Assembly: GCF_014892515.1 (NCBI RefSeq)
Contig: NZ_JADBGR010000112.1
Coordinates: 121,382-185,381 of the forward strand
Source of the DNA: Myceligenerans pegani
Lineage (GTDB): Bacteria > Actinomycetota > Actinomycetes > Actinomycetales > Cellulomonadaceae
Direction of reading: 5' to 3'
Length of the DNA stretch: 64,000 nucleotides
The position numbers and the translations under genes are program-made. Positions 8,456 to 17,299 of the stretch are shown in pieces. Each line of letters opens with the position of its first letter. The first letter of the stretch is position 1. The notes under the pieces were generated by a model. That model had not been told where the DNA came from and did no database searches. It worked only from the letters and a program-made list of their open reading frames with translations.

Positions 8456-9658
8456 ATGCAGGCATTCGTCTACGACGCCGTCCGGACCCCGTTCGGGAGG
8501 TACGGCGGCGCACTGGCGGGAGCCCGGCCCGACGACCTGGCAGCGTTCGTGGTCGCAGAGCAGGTACGCCGTGCGCCCAACCTCGATCCCGCCCTCGTGG
8601 ACGAGGTGATCCTCGGCGACGCGAACGGGGCCGGCGAGGACAACCGGGACGTCGCACGGATGGCGGTGCTCCTGGCGGGCCTGCCGCTGACCGTCCCGGG
8701 CAGCACCGTGAACCGACTGTGCGGCTCGTCCCTCGAGGCCGCGGTGCAGGCCGCCCGCGCGGTTGAGACGGGCGACGCGGAGGTCGTGGTCGCGGGCGGC
8801 GTGGAATCGATGAGCCGTGCGCCGTGGGTCGTGCGCAAGCCGGAGCGGGCATATCCCGCGGGCGACGCCGATCTCGTCTCCAGCACGCTCGGCTGGCGGC
8901 TGGTCAACCCCCGGATGGCGCCGGAGTGGACGGTGTCCCTGGGCGAGGCGACCGAGCGTCTGCGCGAGAAGCACGGCATCACCCGGGAACGTCAGGACGA
9001 GTTCGCCCTGCGCAGCCACCGGCTGGCCCATGCCGCCTGGGAGGCGGGCCGCTACGACGACCTGGTCACGGCGTACACCGGCCCTGGAGCGACCCCCGAC
9101 CCGCTCGCACGGGACGAGCCGATCCGCCCGGACACCGGGACGGAGACACTGGCCACCTTGCGGCCCAGCTTCCGCCCCGACGGCACCGTCACCGCGGGCA
9201 ACGCCTCCCCGCTGACGGATGGCGCGAGCGCGGCGCTGATCGGCTCGGAGCGCGCCGCGGAACTCACCGGCCTGACGCCCCTGGCGCGGATCGCGGGCCG
9301 GGCCGCCGTCGGCAACGAGCCACGGTACTTCGGGTACGCCCCGGTGGAAGCAGCGCACCGCGCGCTGGGGCGGTCCGGGATCGAGTGGGACGACGTCGGT
9401 GCCGTCGAGCTCAATGAGGCGTTCGCCGCGCAGGCCCTCGCGTGCCTCGACGCCTGGCCGATCGCCCCGGAGATCGTCAACGCCTGGGGCGGCGCCATCG
9501 CCGTCGGACACCCGCTCGGTGCCTCAGGCACGCGTGTGCTGGCTACCCTGGCTCGCCGCATGCGGTCGGAGAACGTTCGCTGGGGCGTCGCGGCGATCTG
9601 CATCGGCGTGGGGCAGGGCATGGCGGTCGTTCTCGAGAACACGGACGTGACGCCATGA
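8456..9658 (+). CDS. pcaF: Beta-ketoadipyl-CoA thiolase
   Basis: This 400-residue thiolase would split beta-ketoadipyl-CoA with CoA into succinyl-CoA and acetyl-CoA, the last step of the pathway. The acyl-accepting Cys89 lies in VNRLCGSSLEA. The other thiolase motifs are NEAFAAQ, GGAIAVGHPLGASG and CIGVGQG. I chose the ATG at 8456 because GGAGG lies at 8440-8444 and MQAFVYDAVRTPFG is the usual N-terminus; an in-frame GTG at 8429 is possible but adds nothing conserved. The gene overlaps pcaI by 4 bases. The neighbouring pca genes favour PcaF over a general acetyl-CoA acetyltransferase. Confidence 0.92.
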   Translation: MQAFVYDAVRTPFGRYGGALAGARPDDLAAFVVAEQVRRAPNLDPALVDEVILGDANGAGEDNRDVARMAVLLAGLPLTVPGSTVNRLCGSSLEAAVQAARAVETGDAEVVVAGGVESMSRAPWVVRKPERAYPAGDADLVSSTLGWRLVNPRMAPEWTVSLGEATERLREKHGITRERQDEFALRSHRLAHAAWEAGRYDDLVTAYTGPGATPDPLARDEPIRPDTGTETLATLRPSFRPDGTVTAGNASPLTDGASAALIGSERAAELTGLTPLARIAGRAAVGNEPRYFGYAPVEAAHRALGRSGIEWDDVGAVELNEAFAAQALACLDAWPIAPEIVNAWGGAIAVGHPLGASGTRVLATLARRMRSENVRWGVAAICIGVGQGMAVVLENTDVTP

Positions 9659-10359
9659 CCAGGACCCGGTTCGTGGACACGGCCGTGGAGGCGCTCGGAG
9701 TGGTACCCGACGGCGCCACCGTGATGATCGGCGGGTTCGGTCCTGCAGGGCAGCCCGTCGAGCTCGTCGCCGCACTGCTGGCACAGGGGGCTACGGACCT
9801 GGTCGTGGTGAGCAACAACGCCGGGAACGGCGAGGACGCGCTCGCGCACCTCATCGCTCTGGGTCGGGTACGCCGCATCATGTGCTCCTTTCCCCGCCAG
9901 GCGGACTCGTGGCACTTCGACGCGGCCTACCGCGCCGGGAGGATCGAACTGGAGCTGGTGCCGCAGGGGAACCTCGCCGAGCGCATCCGCGCCGCCGGCG
10001 CGGGCCTGGGCGGGTTCTTCACGCCGACGGGCTACGGGACGCCGCTGGCCGAGGGGAAGGAGACCCGGGTGATCGGCGGAGTCCCGATGGTGCTGGAGAC
10101 GCCGATCCACGCCGATGTCGCGCTCATCAAGGCGCACCGGGCCGACCGCGCCGGCAACCTCACCTATCGCAGGACGGCCCGGAACTTCGGTCCCGTGATG
10201 GCCGCAGCCGCCCGCCGCACCGTGGTGCAGGTGGCCGAGGTGGTACCAGCGGGCGGGATCGACCCGGAGACCGTGGTCACGCCGGGGATCTATGTGGACT
10301 CGGTGGTGCGCCTCGACAGCGCCACCACGATCGCAGGAACGAAGGGGGCCGTGTCGTGA
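9655..10359 (+). CDS. pcaI: 3-oxoadipate CoA-transferase subunit A
   Basis: The 234-residue alpha subunit has the glycine-rich CoA-binding run MIGGFGPAGQP near residues 24-34 and the family run GLGGFFTPTGYGT. With PcaJ it moves CoA from succinyl-CoA to beta-ketoadipate in the cytoplasm. Its ATG overlaps the pcaF stop and its end overlaps the pcaJ GTG, so all three products are translationally coupled. Confidence 0.92.
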   Translation: MTRTRFVDTAVEALGVVPDGATVMIGGFGPAGQPVELVAALLAQGATDLVVVSNNAGNGEDALAHLIALGRVRRIMCSFPRQADSWHFDAAYRAGRIELELVPQGNLAERIRAAGAGLGGFFTPTGYGTPLAEGKETRVIGGVPMVLETPIHADVALIKAHRADRAGNLTYRRTARNFGPVMAAAARRTVVQVAEVVPAGGIDPETVVTPGIYVDSVVRLDSATTIAGTKGAVS

Positions 10360-11006
10360 CGCTGACCAGACAGGAGATGGCGGCGCGGGTCGCCCGCGAC
10401 ATCGCGCCCGGTTCCTACGTGAACCTGGGCATCGGCCTGCCGACGCTGGTCGGCAACCACCTGCCGGCAGGCTCCGGCATCACCCTGCACACCGAGAACG
10501 GGATGCTCGGCATGGGCCCGGCAGCCGTCGGCGACGAGGTGGACCCGGAGCTGATCAACGCGGGCAAGGTGCCCGTCACGGACCTGCCCGGTGCCGCGTA
10601 CTTCCATCAGGCGGACTCGTTCGCGATGATGCGCGGCGGTCATATCGACGTGTGCGTGCTGGGTGCCTTCCAGGTCTCGGTACACGGTGACCTGGCGAAC
10701 TGGTCCACGGGCGCCCCGAACGCGATCCCCGCCGTCGGCGGCGCGATGGACCTCGCCGTGGGGGCACGTGACACCTGGGTGATGATGACGCTCCTGGCCA
10801 AGGACGGCACGCCCAAGTTGGTCGAGGAGTGCACCCTCCCGCTCACGGGCCTGGGCTGCGTGTCTCGCGTGTACAGCGACCTTGCCGTGATCGACGTCGG
10901 CCCCCACGGCGCACGCCTGCTCGAGACGTTCGGCACGATGGCGTCCCAGGTCGAGGACCTGCTCGGCCTGGCCCTGACCACGCCCGCCGGCCTGCCGCAG
11001 CCCTGA
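10356..11006 (+). CDS. pcaJ: 3-oxoadipate CoA-transferase subunit B
   Basis: The GTG at 10356 overlaps the pcaI stop and gives a 216-residue beta subunit. The catalytic glutamate is Glu47 in HTENGMLGMGP, which forms the acyl-CoA thioester. The early run YVNLGIGLPTLV is typical of the family. Size and order match PcaJ. A 23-base gap precedes pobA. Confidence 0.92.
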   Translation: MTLTRQEMAARVARDIAPGSYVNLGIGLPTLVGNHLPAGSGITLHTENGMLGMGPAAVGDEVDPELINAGKVPVTDLPGAAYFHQADSFAMMRGGHIDVCVLGAFQVSVHGDLANWSTGAPNAIPAVGGAMDLAVGARDTWVMMTLLAKDGTPKLVEECTLPLTGLGCVSRVYSDLAVIDVGPHGARLLETFGTMASQVEDLLGLALTTPAGLPQP

Positions 11007-11029
11007 CACCGACGGAACGGGACGGACCG

Positions 11030-12277
11030 ATGACGACGACTGCCGAGCGTACCCGGGTGGCGATCGTGGGTGGCGGGCCCGCGGGCCTGCTGCTCTCGAT
11101 CCTGCTCACCCGCGACGGCGTGGACCATGTGGTGCTGGAGTCCCGCTCACACGACGAGATCGAGCACACGCACCGCGCCGGCATCCTCGAGGCCGGCTCG
11201 GTCAAGGTCCTGACCGACGCTGGCCTGGACCGCGTCCTGCGGGAGGGTGACCGGCACGACGGCATCGACCTGCGGTTCGGCGGCGAGACGCACCGGATCG
11301 ATCTCGCGGGCCTGGCCGGCCGCAGCGTGTGGCTCTACCCGCAGACCGAGGTCTTCAAGGACCTCGCCGGCCATGCCCGGGGCACCGGCGCCGACGTCCG
11401 CTGGGAGGCCCAGGTCACCGAGATCCTCGACGCAGGCACCACCCTGCCCGGCGTCCGGTACCGGACCGCCGACGGCGCGACCCACGAACTGCGCGCCGAC
11501 CTGCTCGTGGGCGCCGACGGCTCCCGCTCGGTCTGCCGCCACACCCTGCCCGAGGACGTGCGCCGATCCTTCTCGCACGAATACCCGTACGCCTGGTTCG
11601 GCGTCATCGTCGAAGCCCCGCGCAGCGCATCCGAACTCGTGTACACGGCGTCCGAGCACGGCTTCGCCCTGGTCTCCCAGCGCACCGAGACCCACCAACG
11701 GCTCTACTTCCAGTGCGACCCCGTCGAAGACCCCGCCGCCTGGACCGACGAGCAGATCTGGGCCGAGCTCCAGCGCCGCGTCGCAGGCCCCGACGGCTTC
11801 CGCCTGACCGAGGGACCGGTCCGGGAGAAGACCGTGCTGCGGTTCCGCTCCGCCGTCGTCGAACCCGTGCGGCACGGGCGGATGCTCCTCGCGGGCGACG
11901 CGGCCCACACCGTCCCGCCCACCGGCGCCAAAGGGCTCAACCTGGCGCTCGCGGACGTCGTGGTGCTGCACGACGTGCTGTCCGGGTGGTTCGCCCGCGG
12001 CACGACGGCCGGGGCCGACGACGTCCTTGACGAGTACGGCCGCCGGGCCTCGCGACGTGTGTGGCGGGCTCAGCACTTCTCGGCCTGGATGAGCAGGATG
12101 TTGCACTCCCACCCCGGCGAGTCCGGGTTCGAGGCACGCTGCCGGATCGCCGAGTTGCGGGCGCTCGCCGAGTCGGAGGCGGGCCGGCGCTTCATCGCGG
12201 AGGGGTACACCGGATGGGGCGAGATCCTGGCCCGACCGGCCGGGGCGACGCGCAGACGACCGCCACAGCGCGGGTGA
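11030..12277 (+). CDS. pobA: 4-hydroxybenzoate 3-monooxygenase
   Basis: This 415-residue FAD-dependent aromatic hydroxylase would convert 4-hydroxybenzoate to protocatechuate with NAD(P)H and O2. It has the FAD-binding GGGPAGL (residues 14-20), the internal DG motif LVGADGSRSVCR, and LLAGDAAHTVPPTGAKGLN for the flavin ribityl. The run HRAGILEAGSV is specific to PobA. It is slightly longer than the usual length of about 394 residues because of an Arg/Pro-rich tail. It feeds directly into the pcaHG dioxygenase encoded next. Confidence 0.92.
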   Translation: MTTTAERTRVAIVGGGPAGLLLSILLTRDGVDHVVLESRSHDEIEHTHRAGILEAGSVKVLTDAGLDRVLREGDRHDGIDLRFGGETHRIDLAGLAGRSVWLYPQTEVFKDLAGHARGTGADVRWEAQVTEILDAGTTLPGVRYRTADGATHELRADLLVGADGSRSVCRHTLPEDVRRSFSHEYPYAWFGVIVEAPRSASELVYTASEHGFALVSQRTETHQRLYFQCDPVEDPAAWTDEQIWAELQRRVAGPDGFRLTEGPVREKTVLRFRSAVVEPVRHGRMLLAGDAAHTVPPTGAKGLNLALADVVVLHDVLSGWFARGTTAGADDVLDEYGRRASRRVWRAQHFSAWMSRMLHSHPGESGFEARCRIAELRALAESEAGRRFIAEGYTGWGEILARPAGATRRRPPQRG

Positions 12278-12292
12278 GGAAAGGACGATGAC

Positions 12293-13120
12293 GTGACGGA
12301 CCACGACGAGCCACGCGGGGCGCCTGACACCAGGCTCGACCAGGCAGCCGAGTCACAGGCGAAGATCACCGCCGAGATCCGGGCGATCGAGGCGGACTAC
12401 CGGGCCGGCAGGGCCGCGGGACGGCCTGAGGAACTGGGACCGCGGCTCGACTACCCGCCCTACCGATCCTCCCTGCTGCGCCACCCGACCAAGTCGCAGC
12501 ACCTCGCCGATCCCGAGACGATCGAGCTGTTCGCACCCGTCTTCGGGGAGCGGGACGTCTCGCCGGTCGAGGCGGACCTGACCGTCCAGCACCTGGGCGA
12601 GCCGATCGGCGAGCGCATCACCGTGCGCGGTCGCGTGCTCGACGGCGACGCCCGCCCGGTGCGGCGTCAGCTCGTGGAGATCTGGCAGGCCAACGCGGCC
12701 GGGCGGTACCTGCACAAGCGCGACCGGCATCCCGCGCCGCTGGACCCGAACTTCACGGGCGTGGGCCGCACGCTGACCGACGACGACGGCTGGTACGAGT
12801 TCCAGACCATCAAACCCGGCCCGTACCCGTGGAAGAACCACTACAAGGCATGGCGTCCCGCCCACATCCACTTCTCCCTGTTCGGGACCGACTTCACCCA
12901 GCGGCTGGTCACGCAGATGTACTTCCCGGGCGATCCGCTGTTCCCGCTCGATCCGATCTACCAGACCATCCCTGACTCGGATGCCCGCGACCGGCTCGTC
13001 GCGTCCTACGACCACGACCTGACCACGCACGAATGGGCCACCGGATACCGCTGGGACATCGTGCTGACCGGCACGCACCGTACGGTGTTCGAGCAGGACC
13101 GCCCCGAGGAGGACGAATGA
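12293..13120 (+). CDS. pcaH: Protocatechuate 3,4-dioxygenase beta subunit
   Basis: The 275-residue beta subunit binds the catalytic Fe(III). Its ligands can be placed as Tyr139 (in NAAGRYLHK), Tyr178 (in PGPYPW), His191 and His193 (in RPAHIHFS). Their spacing of 39, 13 and 2 residues equals that of Pseudomonas PcaH. With PcaG it opens protocatechuate between the hydroxyls to 3-carboxy-cis,cis-muconate. The start is the GTG at 12293, because the nearby ATG at 12288 meets a stop at once. It overlaps pcaG by 4 bases. Confidence 0.95.
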   Translation: MTDHDEPRGAPDTRLDQAAESQAKITAEIRAIEADYRAGRAAGRPEELGPRLDYPPYRSSLLRHPTKSQHLADPETIELFAPVFGERDVSPVEADLTVQHLGEPIGERITVRGRVLDGDARPVRRQLVEIWQANAAGRYLHKRDRHPAPLDPNFTGVGRTLTDDDGWYEFQTIKPGPYPWKNHYKAWRPAHIHFSLFGTDFTQRLVTQMYFPGDPLFPLDPIYQTIPDSDARDRLVASYDHDLTTHEWATGYRWDIVLTGTHRTVFEQDRPEEDE

Positions 13121-13671
13121 CCGAGCAACTCGAGCCCACACCAGGGCAGACGGTCGGGCCGTTCTTCGGGTTCGCGCTGCCGTACCCGCGCGGCAACGAG
13201 ATCGTGGAGCCGGGCACGCCGGGGGCCGTCCGCGTCCACGGCACGGTGACCGACGGCGCCGGGCAGCCCGTGCCGGACGCCCTCCTGGAGATCTGGGGCG
13301 CGGCGCCGTCGGGCGAGATCGTCCGGACCGGCGGGCACCTGCGCCGTGACGGGCGTTTCACCGGGTGGGGCCGTGCTGAGACCGACCGCGAGGGCTACTA
13401 CTGGTTCCGCACCCTGGAGCCGGGCGTGACCGAGCCGGGCGCCGCGCCGTTCTACGCGGTGACCCTGTTCGCCCGCGGCCTGCCCGACCGGTTGTTCACA
13501 CGGGCCTACCTGCCCGGCGCGAACGGCGCGTTCCTCGACGCGCTGGGCGACCGCCGTCGTACCGTGATGTGCGAGCGCGAGCCCGACGGCGCTCTGCGCT
13601 TCGACATCCGGATGCAGGGGGAGGGCGAGACCGTGTTCCTCGACTTCGGCGGGTACGGGCCCCGTGGCTGA
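13117..13671 (+). CDS. pcaG: Protocatechuate 3,4-dioxygenase alpha subunit
   Basis: The 184-residue alpha subunit shares the intradiol dioxygenase fold with PcaH but lacks the iron ligands, as usual. The N-terminal run TPGQTVGPFFGFALP and the later ITVTLFARGLP-like stretch (VTLFARGLPDRLFTRAYLP) are typical. The ATG at 13117 overlaps the pcaH stop and its end overlaps pcaB by 8 bases. Confidence 0.93.
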   Translation: MTEQLEPTPGQTVGPFFGFALPYPRGNEIVEPGTPGAVRVHGTVTDGAGQPVPDALLEIWGAAPSGEIVRTGGHLRRDGRFTGWGRAETDREGYYWFRTLEPGVTEPGAAPFYAVTLFARGLPDRLFTRAYLPGANGAFLDALGDRRRTVMCEREPDGALRFDIRMQGEGETVFLDFGGYGPRG

Positions 13672-14989
13672 GCACGGGCTTCTGCTGCCCGGGGCCGACA
13701 CGGCTCCGGGCAACCGTGCGGGTGCCGCGACCGACGACGTCGCGGTGCTGGCCGCCATGCTCACCGCCGAGCGGGAGTGGACCAGGGCTCTGGAGGACGT
13801 CGGAGCCGCACCACCGGGGGCGCACGATGCCGTCGCCCGCGCCGCCGAGGCTCTGTGGGGTGCTTCCGTGGACGCCCGGAACCCCACGTCGCGGGACTCC
13901 GCCACCGTTCGCGACCTCGTCGTGGAGGTGGCTCGCGAGGCCGGGCGCACCGGGAACCCGGTCGTTCCCCTGGTCGAGCGGCTGCGGAGGGCGGTCACCA
14001 CCGAGGCCCTGCGATCGGTCGTCCATACGGGGTTGACCAGTCAAGACGTCGTCGACACCGCCCTGATGAGCGTCATCCGCGACGCCGCCGCCCTGGCGCA
14101 CGCGGACCTGCGGCGCGTCCGGACCGCGCTCGCGTCCCTCGCCGTCCGGTACCGGGACACACCCGCACTCGCCAGAACCCTCGCCCAGCCCGCCGTACCG
14201 ACCACCTTCGGAGCCCGTGCCGCGACCTGGCTCCAGGGTGTCGCCGAGGCCGACGACCGGCTCCTGGCAGAGGCCGCCGCACTGCCCGTCGCCTACGGAG
14301 GCGCCGCAGGTACTCTCGACAAGGTGCCGCACGGCGGCGGCGCCCGGGGCGACGGCGCCCACGGGACCGGAGCCTTCGTCGTCGTGCAGACCTGGGCCGA
14401 CAACCTCGGCCTCGCCGTCCCCGCCGCACCCTGGCACGTCACCCGGTACCCCGTGACCCGGGCCGCCGGGGCGCTCGCCGAAGTGTGCGGCGCCCTCGGC
14501 AAGCTCGCCGCCGACGTCCTCACCGGCGTCCGCGACGCCGAGCTCGCCGAGCCCGCCGCCCCCGGCCGCGGGGCGTCGTCGACCATGCCGCACAAACGCA
14601 ACCCCGTCCTGTCGATCCTCCTGCGCCGCTCCGCGATCGCGGCACCGCACGCGCTGGCGCAGGTGGCCACCGCGGCGGCACTCGCCGTCGACGAGCGGCC
14701 CGACGGTGCCTGGCACGCCGAGTGGCCCGCCCTGCGCGACCTCGCCCGGCACACCTCTGCATCCGCCGCCCTCGCTGCCGACCTCGCCGAGGGTCTCGCG
14801 TTCGACCAGGCCGCGGCGCTGCGGAACCTGCGGGACGCCCTGGGCGCGGCCGGCGCGACGGGTCCGGCCGGCACCCGTGACGGGAGCAACACGCGCGGCG
14901 AGAACGGGAAAGCCGCCTGGGACACCGGCGACGCCGCGCTGATCGTCGACAGGGTCCTGTCCCGCTACGCCCGTGTCCCACCCGTCTGA
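13664..14989 (+). CDS. pcaB: 3-carboxy-cis,cis-muconate cycloisomerase
   Basis: The GTG at 13664 lies inside the end of pcaG and gives a 441-residue protein of the fumarase/aspartase superfamily. The signature loop GASSTMPHKRNPV is present, as is the HTGLTSQDVVDTA region. It cyclises 3-carboxymuconate to 4-carboxymuconolactone. Pro/Ala/Gly-rich insertions near residues 225 and 410 look like flexible, high-GC expansions. Confidence 0.92.
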   Translation: MAEHGLLLPGADTAPGNRAGAATDDVAVLAAMLTAEREWTRALEDVGAAPPGAHDAVARAAEALWGASVDARNPTSRDSATVRDLVVEVAREAGRTGNPVVPLVERLRRAVTTEALRSVVHTGLTSQDVVDTALMSVIRDAAALAHADLRRVRTALASLAVRYRDTPALARTLAQPAVPTTFGARAATWLQGVAEADDRLLAEAAALPVAYGGAAGTLDKVPHGGGARGDGAHGTGAFVVVQTWADNLGLAVPAAPWHVTRYPVTRAAGALAEVCGALGKLAADVLTGVRDAELAEPAAPGRGASSTMPHKRNPVLSILLRRSAIAAPHALAQVATAAALAVDERPDGAWHAEWPALRDLARHTSASAALAADLAEGLAFDQAAALRNLRDALGAAGATGPAGTRDGSNTRGENGKAAWDTGDAALIVDRVLSRYARVPPV

Positions 14990-15070
14990 GATCACGGAAC
15001 CACCAGCCGCCGCCTGCCGGGCCAGCGCCACGGCACCGGCAGCGAGAGCATCCGCCCCGAAGGAAGACAC

Positions 15071-16312
15071 ATGTCCGACCAGCCCACGCCCCCGCCCGTC
15101 CTCGGCGCCGTCCGGTTCGCGCTGCGCGACACGGCACGTCCGCTGATCGTGCTCGGCCCGAGTCTCGGCACATCCGTCGAGGCGCTGTGGCGCGACGCCG
15201 CCGAGCTCTTGGCACCCGATCTGGACGTGATCGGCTGGGACCTGCCCGGTCATGGCGCGTCCCCGGCCCTTGACGGCCCGGCCACCTGCGAGGGACTCAC
15301 CGTCGCGGACCTCGCAGCGGGCGTGCACCGTCTCGTCATGGCCGCACAGGCCGAACGCGGGGACACCGGCGCGCCGTACTGGTATGCCGGCGTCTCGGTG
15401 GGTGGTGCCGTCGGACTGCAGCTCCTGCTCGACATGCCCGACGTCGTGCGCGGCGCGGTGCTCCTGGCGACCGGCGCCCGGATCGGCGATCCCGAGCGGT
15501 GGCACGAACGCGCCGACCTCGTCGCGACCGCGGGCACGCCGACACAGGTGACCGGCTCGGCAGAGCGCTGGTTCGCGCCCGGGTTCGTGGGCGCGGAGCC
15601 TCACGTGACGACCCGGCTCCTCGCCGCCCTGCAGACCACCGACCGGTTCGGATACGCCGCGGTCTGCCGGGCCCTCGCACGGTTCGACGTACGGGATCGT
15701 CTCGGCGAGATCGGCGCGCCGGTGGTCGCGGTGGCCGGCGGGCACGACATGGTCACGCCAGTGGCATCTCTCGAGGAGATCGCCGCCGGGGTCCGGCACG
15801 CGGGACTTCGCGTGCTGGACGACGTCGCGCACCTGCCGCCGGCCGAGGCACCTGCAGCGGTGGCGGCCGTCATCCGCGAGACGGTCCGGGGCGGAGACCA
15901 CGGCAACGCCCTGCCCCGGACGGACACCGCGCGACGCGATGCCGACCGGGGCAGGGGGATGGCCGTGCGGCGGGCCGTGCTCGGCGACCCCCACGTGGAC
16001 CGCGCGGTCGCCGGCACGACGCCGTTCACCGCCGGCTTCCAGGACCTCATCACCCGGTACGCCTGGGGCGAGATCTGGACACGACCCGGCCTCGACCGCC
16101 GGATGCGGTCCGCGGTGACGCTGACGGCCCTGGTCGCCGGCGGGCACTGGGACGAGCTGGGCATGCACGTGCGCGCCGCGACCCGCAACGGCCTGACCGT
16201 CGACGAGATCCAGGAGATCCTGCTCCAGACGGCGATCTACTGCTCGGTCCCGAGCGCCAACCACGCGTTCACGGTGGCGCAGGCGGTGCTGCGGGAGGAC
16301 GGTCTGCTGTAG
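15071..16312 (+). CDS. pcaL: Fused 3-oxoadipate enol-lactonase / 4-carboxymuconolactone decarboxylase
   Basis: The 413-residue protein joins two enzymes. Residues about 1-270 form an alpha/beta hydrolase with the nucleophile elbow GVSVGG and a C-terminal His in DDVAHLPP; this is the PcaD part, which opens the enol-lactone to beta-ketoadipate. Residues about 295-413 form the carboxymuconolactone decarboxylase (PcaC part), with VTLTALVAGGHWDEL and IYCSVPSANHAF. PcaL fusions are known from Actinobacteria. AAGGAAG lies just before the ATG. It is the last gene of the operon. Confidence 0.93.
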   Translation: MSDQPTPPPVLGAVRFALRDTARPLIVLGPSLGTSVEALWRDAAELLAPDLDVIGWDLPGHGASPALDGPATCEGLTVADLAAGVHRLVMAAQAERGDTGAPYWYAGVSVGGAVGLQLLLDMPDVVRGAVLLATGARIGDPERWHERADLVATAGTPTQVTGSAERWFAPGFVGAEPHVTTRLLAALQTTDRFGYAAVCRALARFDVRDRLGEIGAPVVAVAGGHDMVTPVASLEEIAAGVRHAGLRVLDDVAHLPPAEAPAAVAAVIRETVRGGDHGNALPRTDTARRDADRGRGMAVRRAVLGDPHVDRAVAGTTPFTAGFQDLITRYAWGEIWTRPGLDRRMRSAVTLTALVAGGHWDELGMHVRAATRNGLTVDEIQEILLQTAIYCSVPSANHAFTVAQAVLREDGLL

Positions 16313-16631
16313 TGGGGCGTTCTCCGGCAAAGGCAGACCGGGCCGCCACATGCGGCTCGCGCCGCGACACAGGGCCGGGTCCGGGCAGCCCTGCGCGAAC
16401 GTCGCGACGTCGGCGGCGGTGGCGTTCTACGCGACGCACCAGCGACTGCAGGATACTCGCCGTCAGGCGAGGTTGTGGGGTCCTGCTGGGGTGTTCCTGT
16501 CCCCGCTAGACGTCGGAACTCGGGGCGCGCTGGATGTGCCGGGTCAGGGGCGCAACCACGACACTTGCAGTGAGACCCTGGTCTTCGAGGACCTTGTCGT
16601 ATGCGGTAGCCGTCGCTCACGCGGGCGGAAG
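16313..16631. other. Intergenic region between pcaL and the first TetR gene
   Basis: I see no credible gene here; the open frames lack homology-like motifs. A small hairpin, CTCGCC-GTCA-GGCGAG at 16456-16471, without a T-tract, is the only structure and might serve as a weak terminator between the two convergent genes. Confidence 0.4.
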
Positions 16632-17204
16632 TCAGTCGAGTCCTCTCGTCGCGGCGTGCAGTTCGCGCAGTGTTCGGCGAGCCAGCTCCGAGAACGTCAG
16701 GGTGTTCGCCGGCATGGTCCAGCGGGTGAAGGCGCGGCTGAAGGCCAGGCCGCCGAGCTCGGCGGCGATGCGCGTTACCGGGTCGGGCACCCCGCGTTCC
16801 TCGAGCGCCTCGGCCATGGCCGCGACCAGGCGGGTGTGTTTGAACGCGTCTCGCTCCTGCAGGTCGCTGTTGGCGGCGATGACCGCCTCCAACCGCGGAC
16901 CGAACTCGCGCTGGGCCGGCGTGAACCGCGCGGTGGCGGCATCGAGACCTGCGGCGACGGCTTCCAGGGGCGTGGTCGAGGTGGGCGCGCCGGCGATGCC
17001 TTCGCGCAGTAGCTGCCCGAGCTCCTCCTGGCCGGTGGACAGCACCTCCCGCTTGTTGGGGAAGTGCCGGAAGAAGGTTGTCTTGGTCAGCCCGGCCCGT
17101 TCGGCGATCTCGATCACCGTGGTGTTGTCGTAGCCCTGCTCGCTGAACAGGTCGATCGCTGCTCTGACCAGGCGCTCACGTGCGTTCGGTTCCCATCGGG
17201 CCAT
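16632..17204 (-). CDS. TetR-family repressor
   Basis: The 190-residue protein has an N-terminal TetR helix-turn-helix (residues about 8-55, with GYDNTTVIEIAERAGLTKTT and FFRHFPNKREVL) and a variable C-terminal ligand domain. It is divergent from the NAD-dependent epimerase-like gene at 17300, and the 95 bases between them hold a long inverted repeat (17218-17279). It is a clear paralogue of the TetR at 21084: both start MARWEP and share the FFRHF-KREVL stretch. It probably represses itself and the divergent gene. Confidence 0.88.
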   Translation of the reverse strand: MARWEPNARERLVRAAIDLFSEQGYDNTTVIEIAERAGLTKTTFFRHFPNKREVLSTGQEELGQLLREGIAGAPTSTTPLEAVAAGLDAATARFTPAQREFGPRLEAVIAANSDLQERDAFKHTRLVAAMAEALEERGVPDPVTRIAAELGGLAFSRAFTRWTMPANTLTFSELARRTLRELHAATRGLD

Positions 17205-17217
17205 GGCTACACCTTAG

Positions 17218-17279
17218 GTGATGTGACCAAGTTCCGTCAGTGCTACAGTTGGCGAAGTGACGGAACTTGGTCACATCAC
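17218..17279. promoter_or_regulatory. Perfect 22-bp inverted repeat, predicted double TetR operator
   Basis: The arm at 17218-17239 (core TGACCAAGTTCCGTCA) is repeated exactly in inverted orientation at 17258-17279, with an 18-base spacer. Each core is itself symmetric, TGAC-N8-GTCA, so there are two dimer sites. They lie between the divergent TetR gene and the oxidoreductase gene, where both promoters must be. Confidence 0.75.
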
Positions 17280-17299
17280 TTCGAGTGCGGAGGCTTTCC

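Noticed and set aside
13496..16351. Very long minus-strand open frame opposite pcaB and pcaL
   Set aside because: It lies wholly opposite recognised genes, is Gly/Arg/Val-rich without motifs, and is the usual result of high-GC third codon positions.
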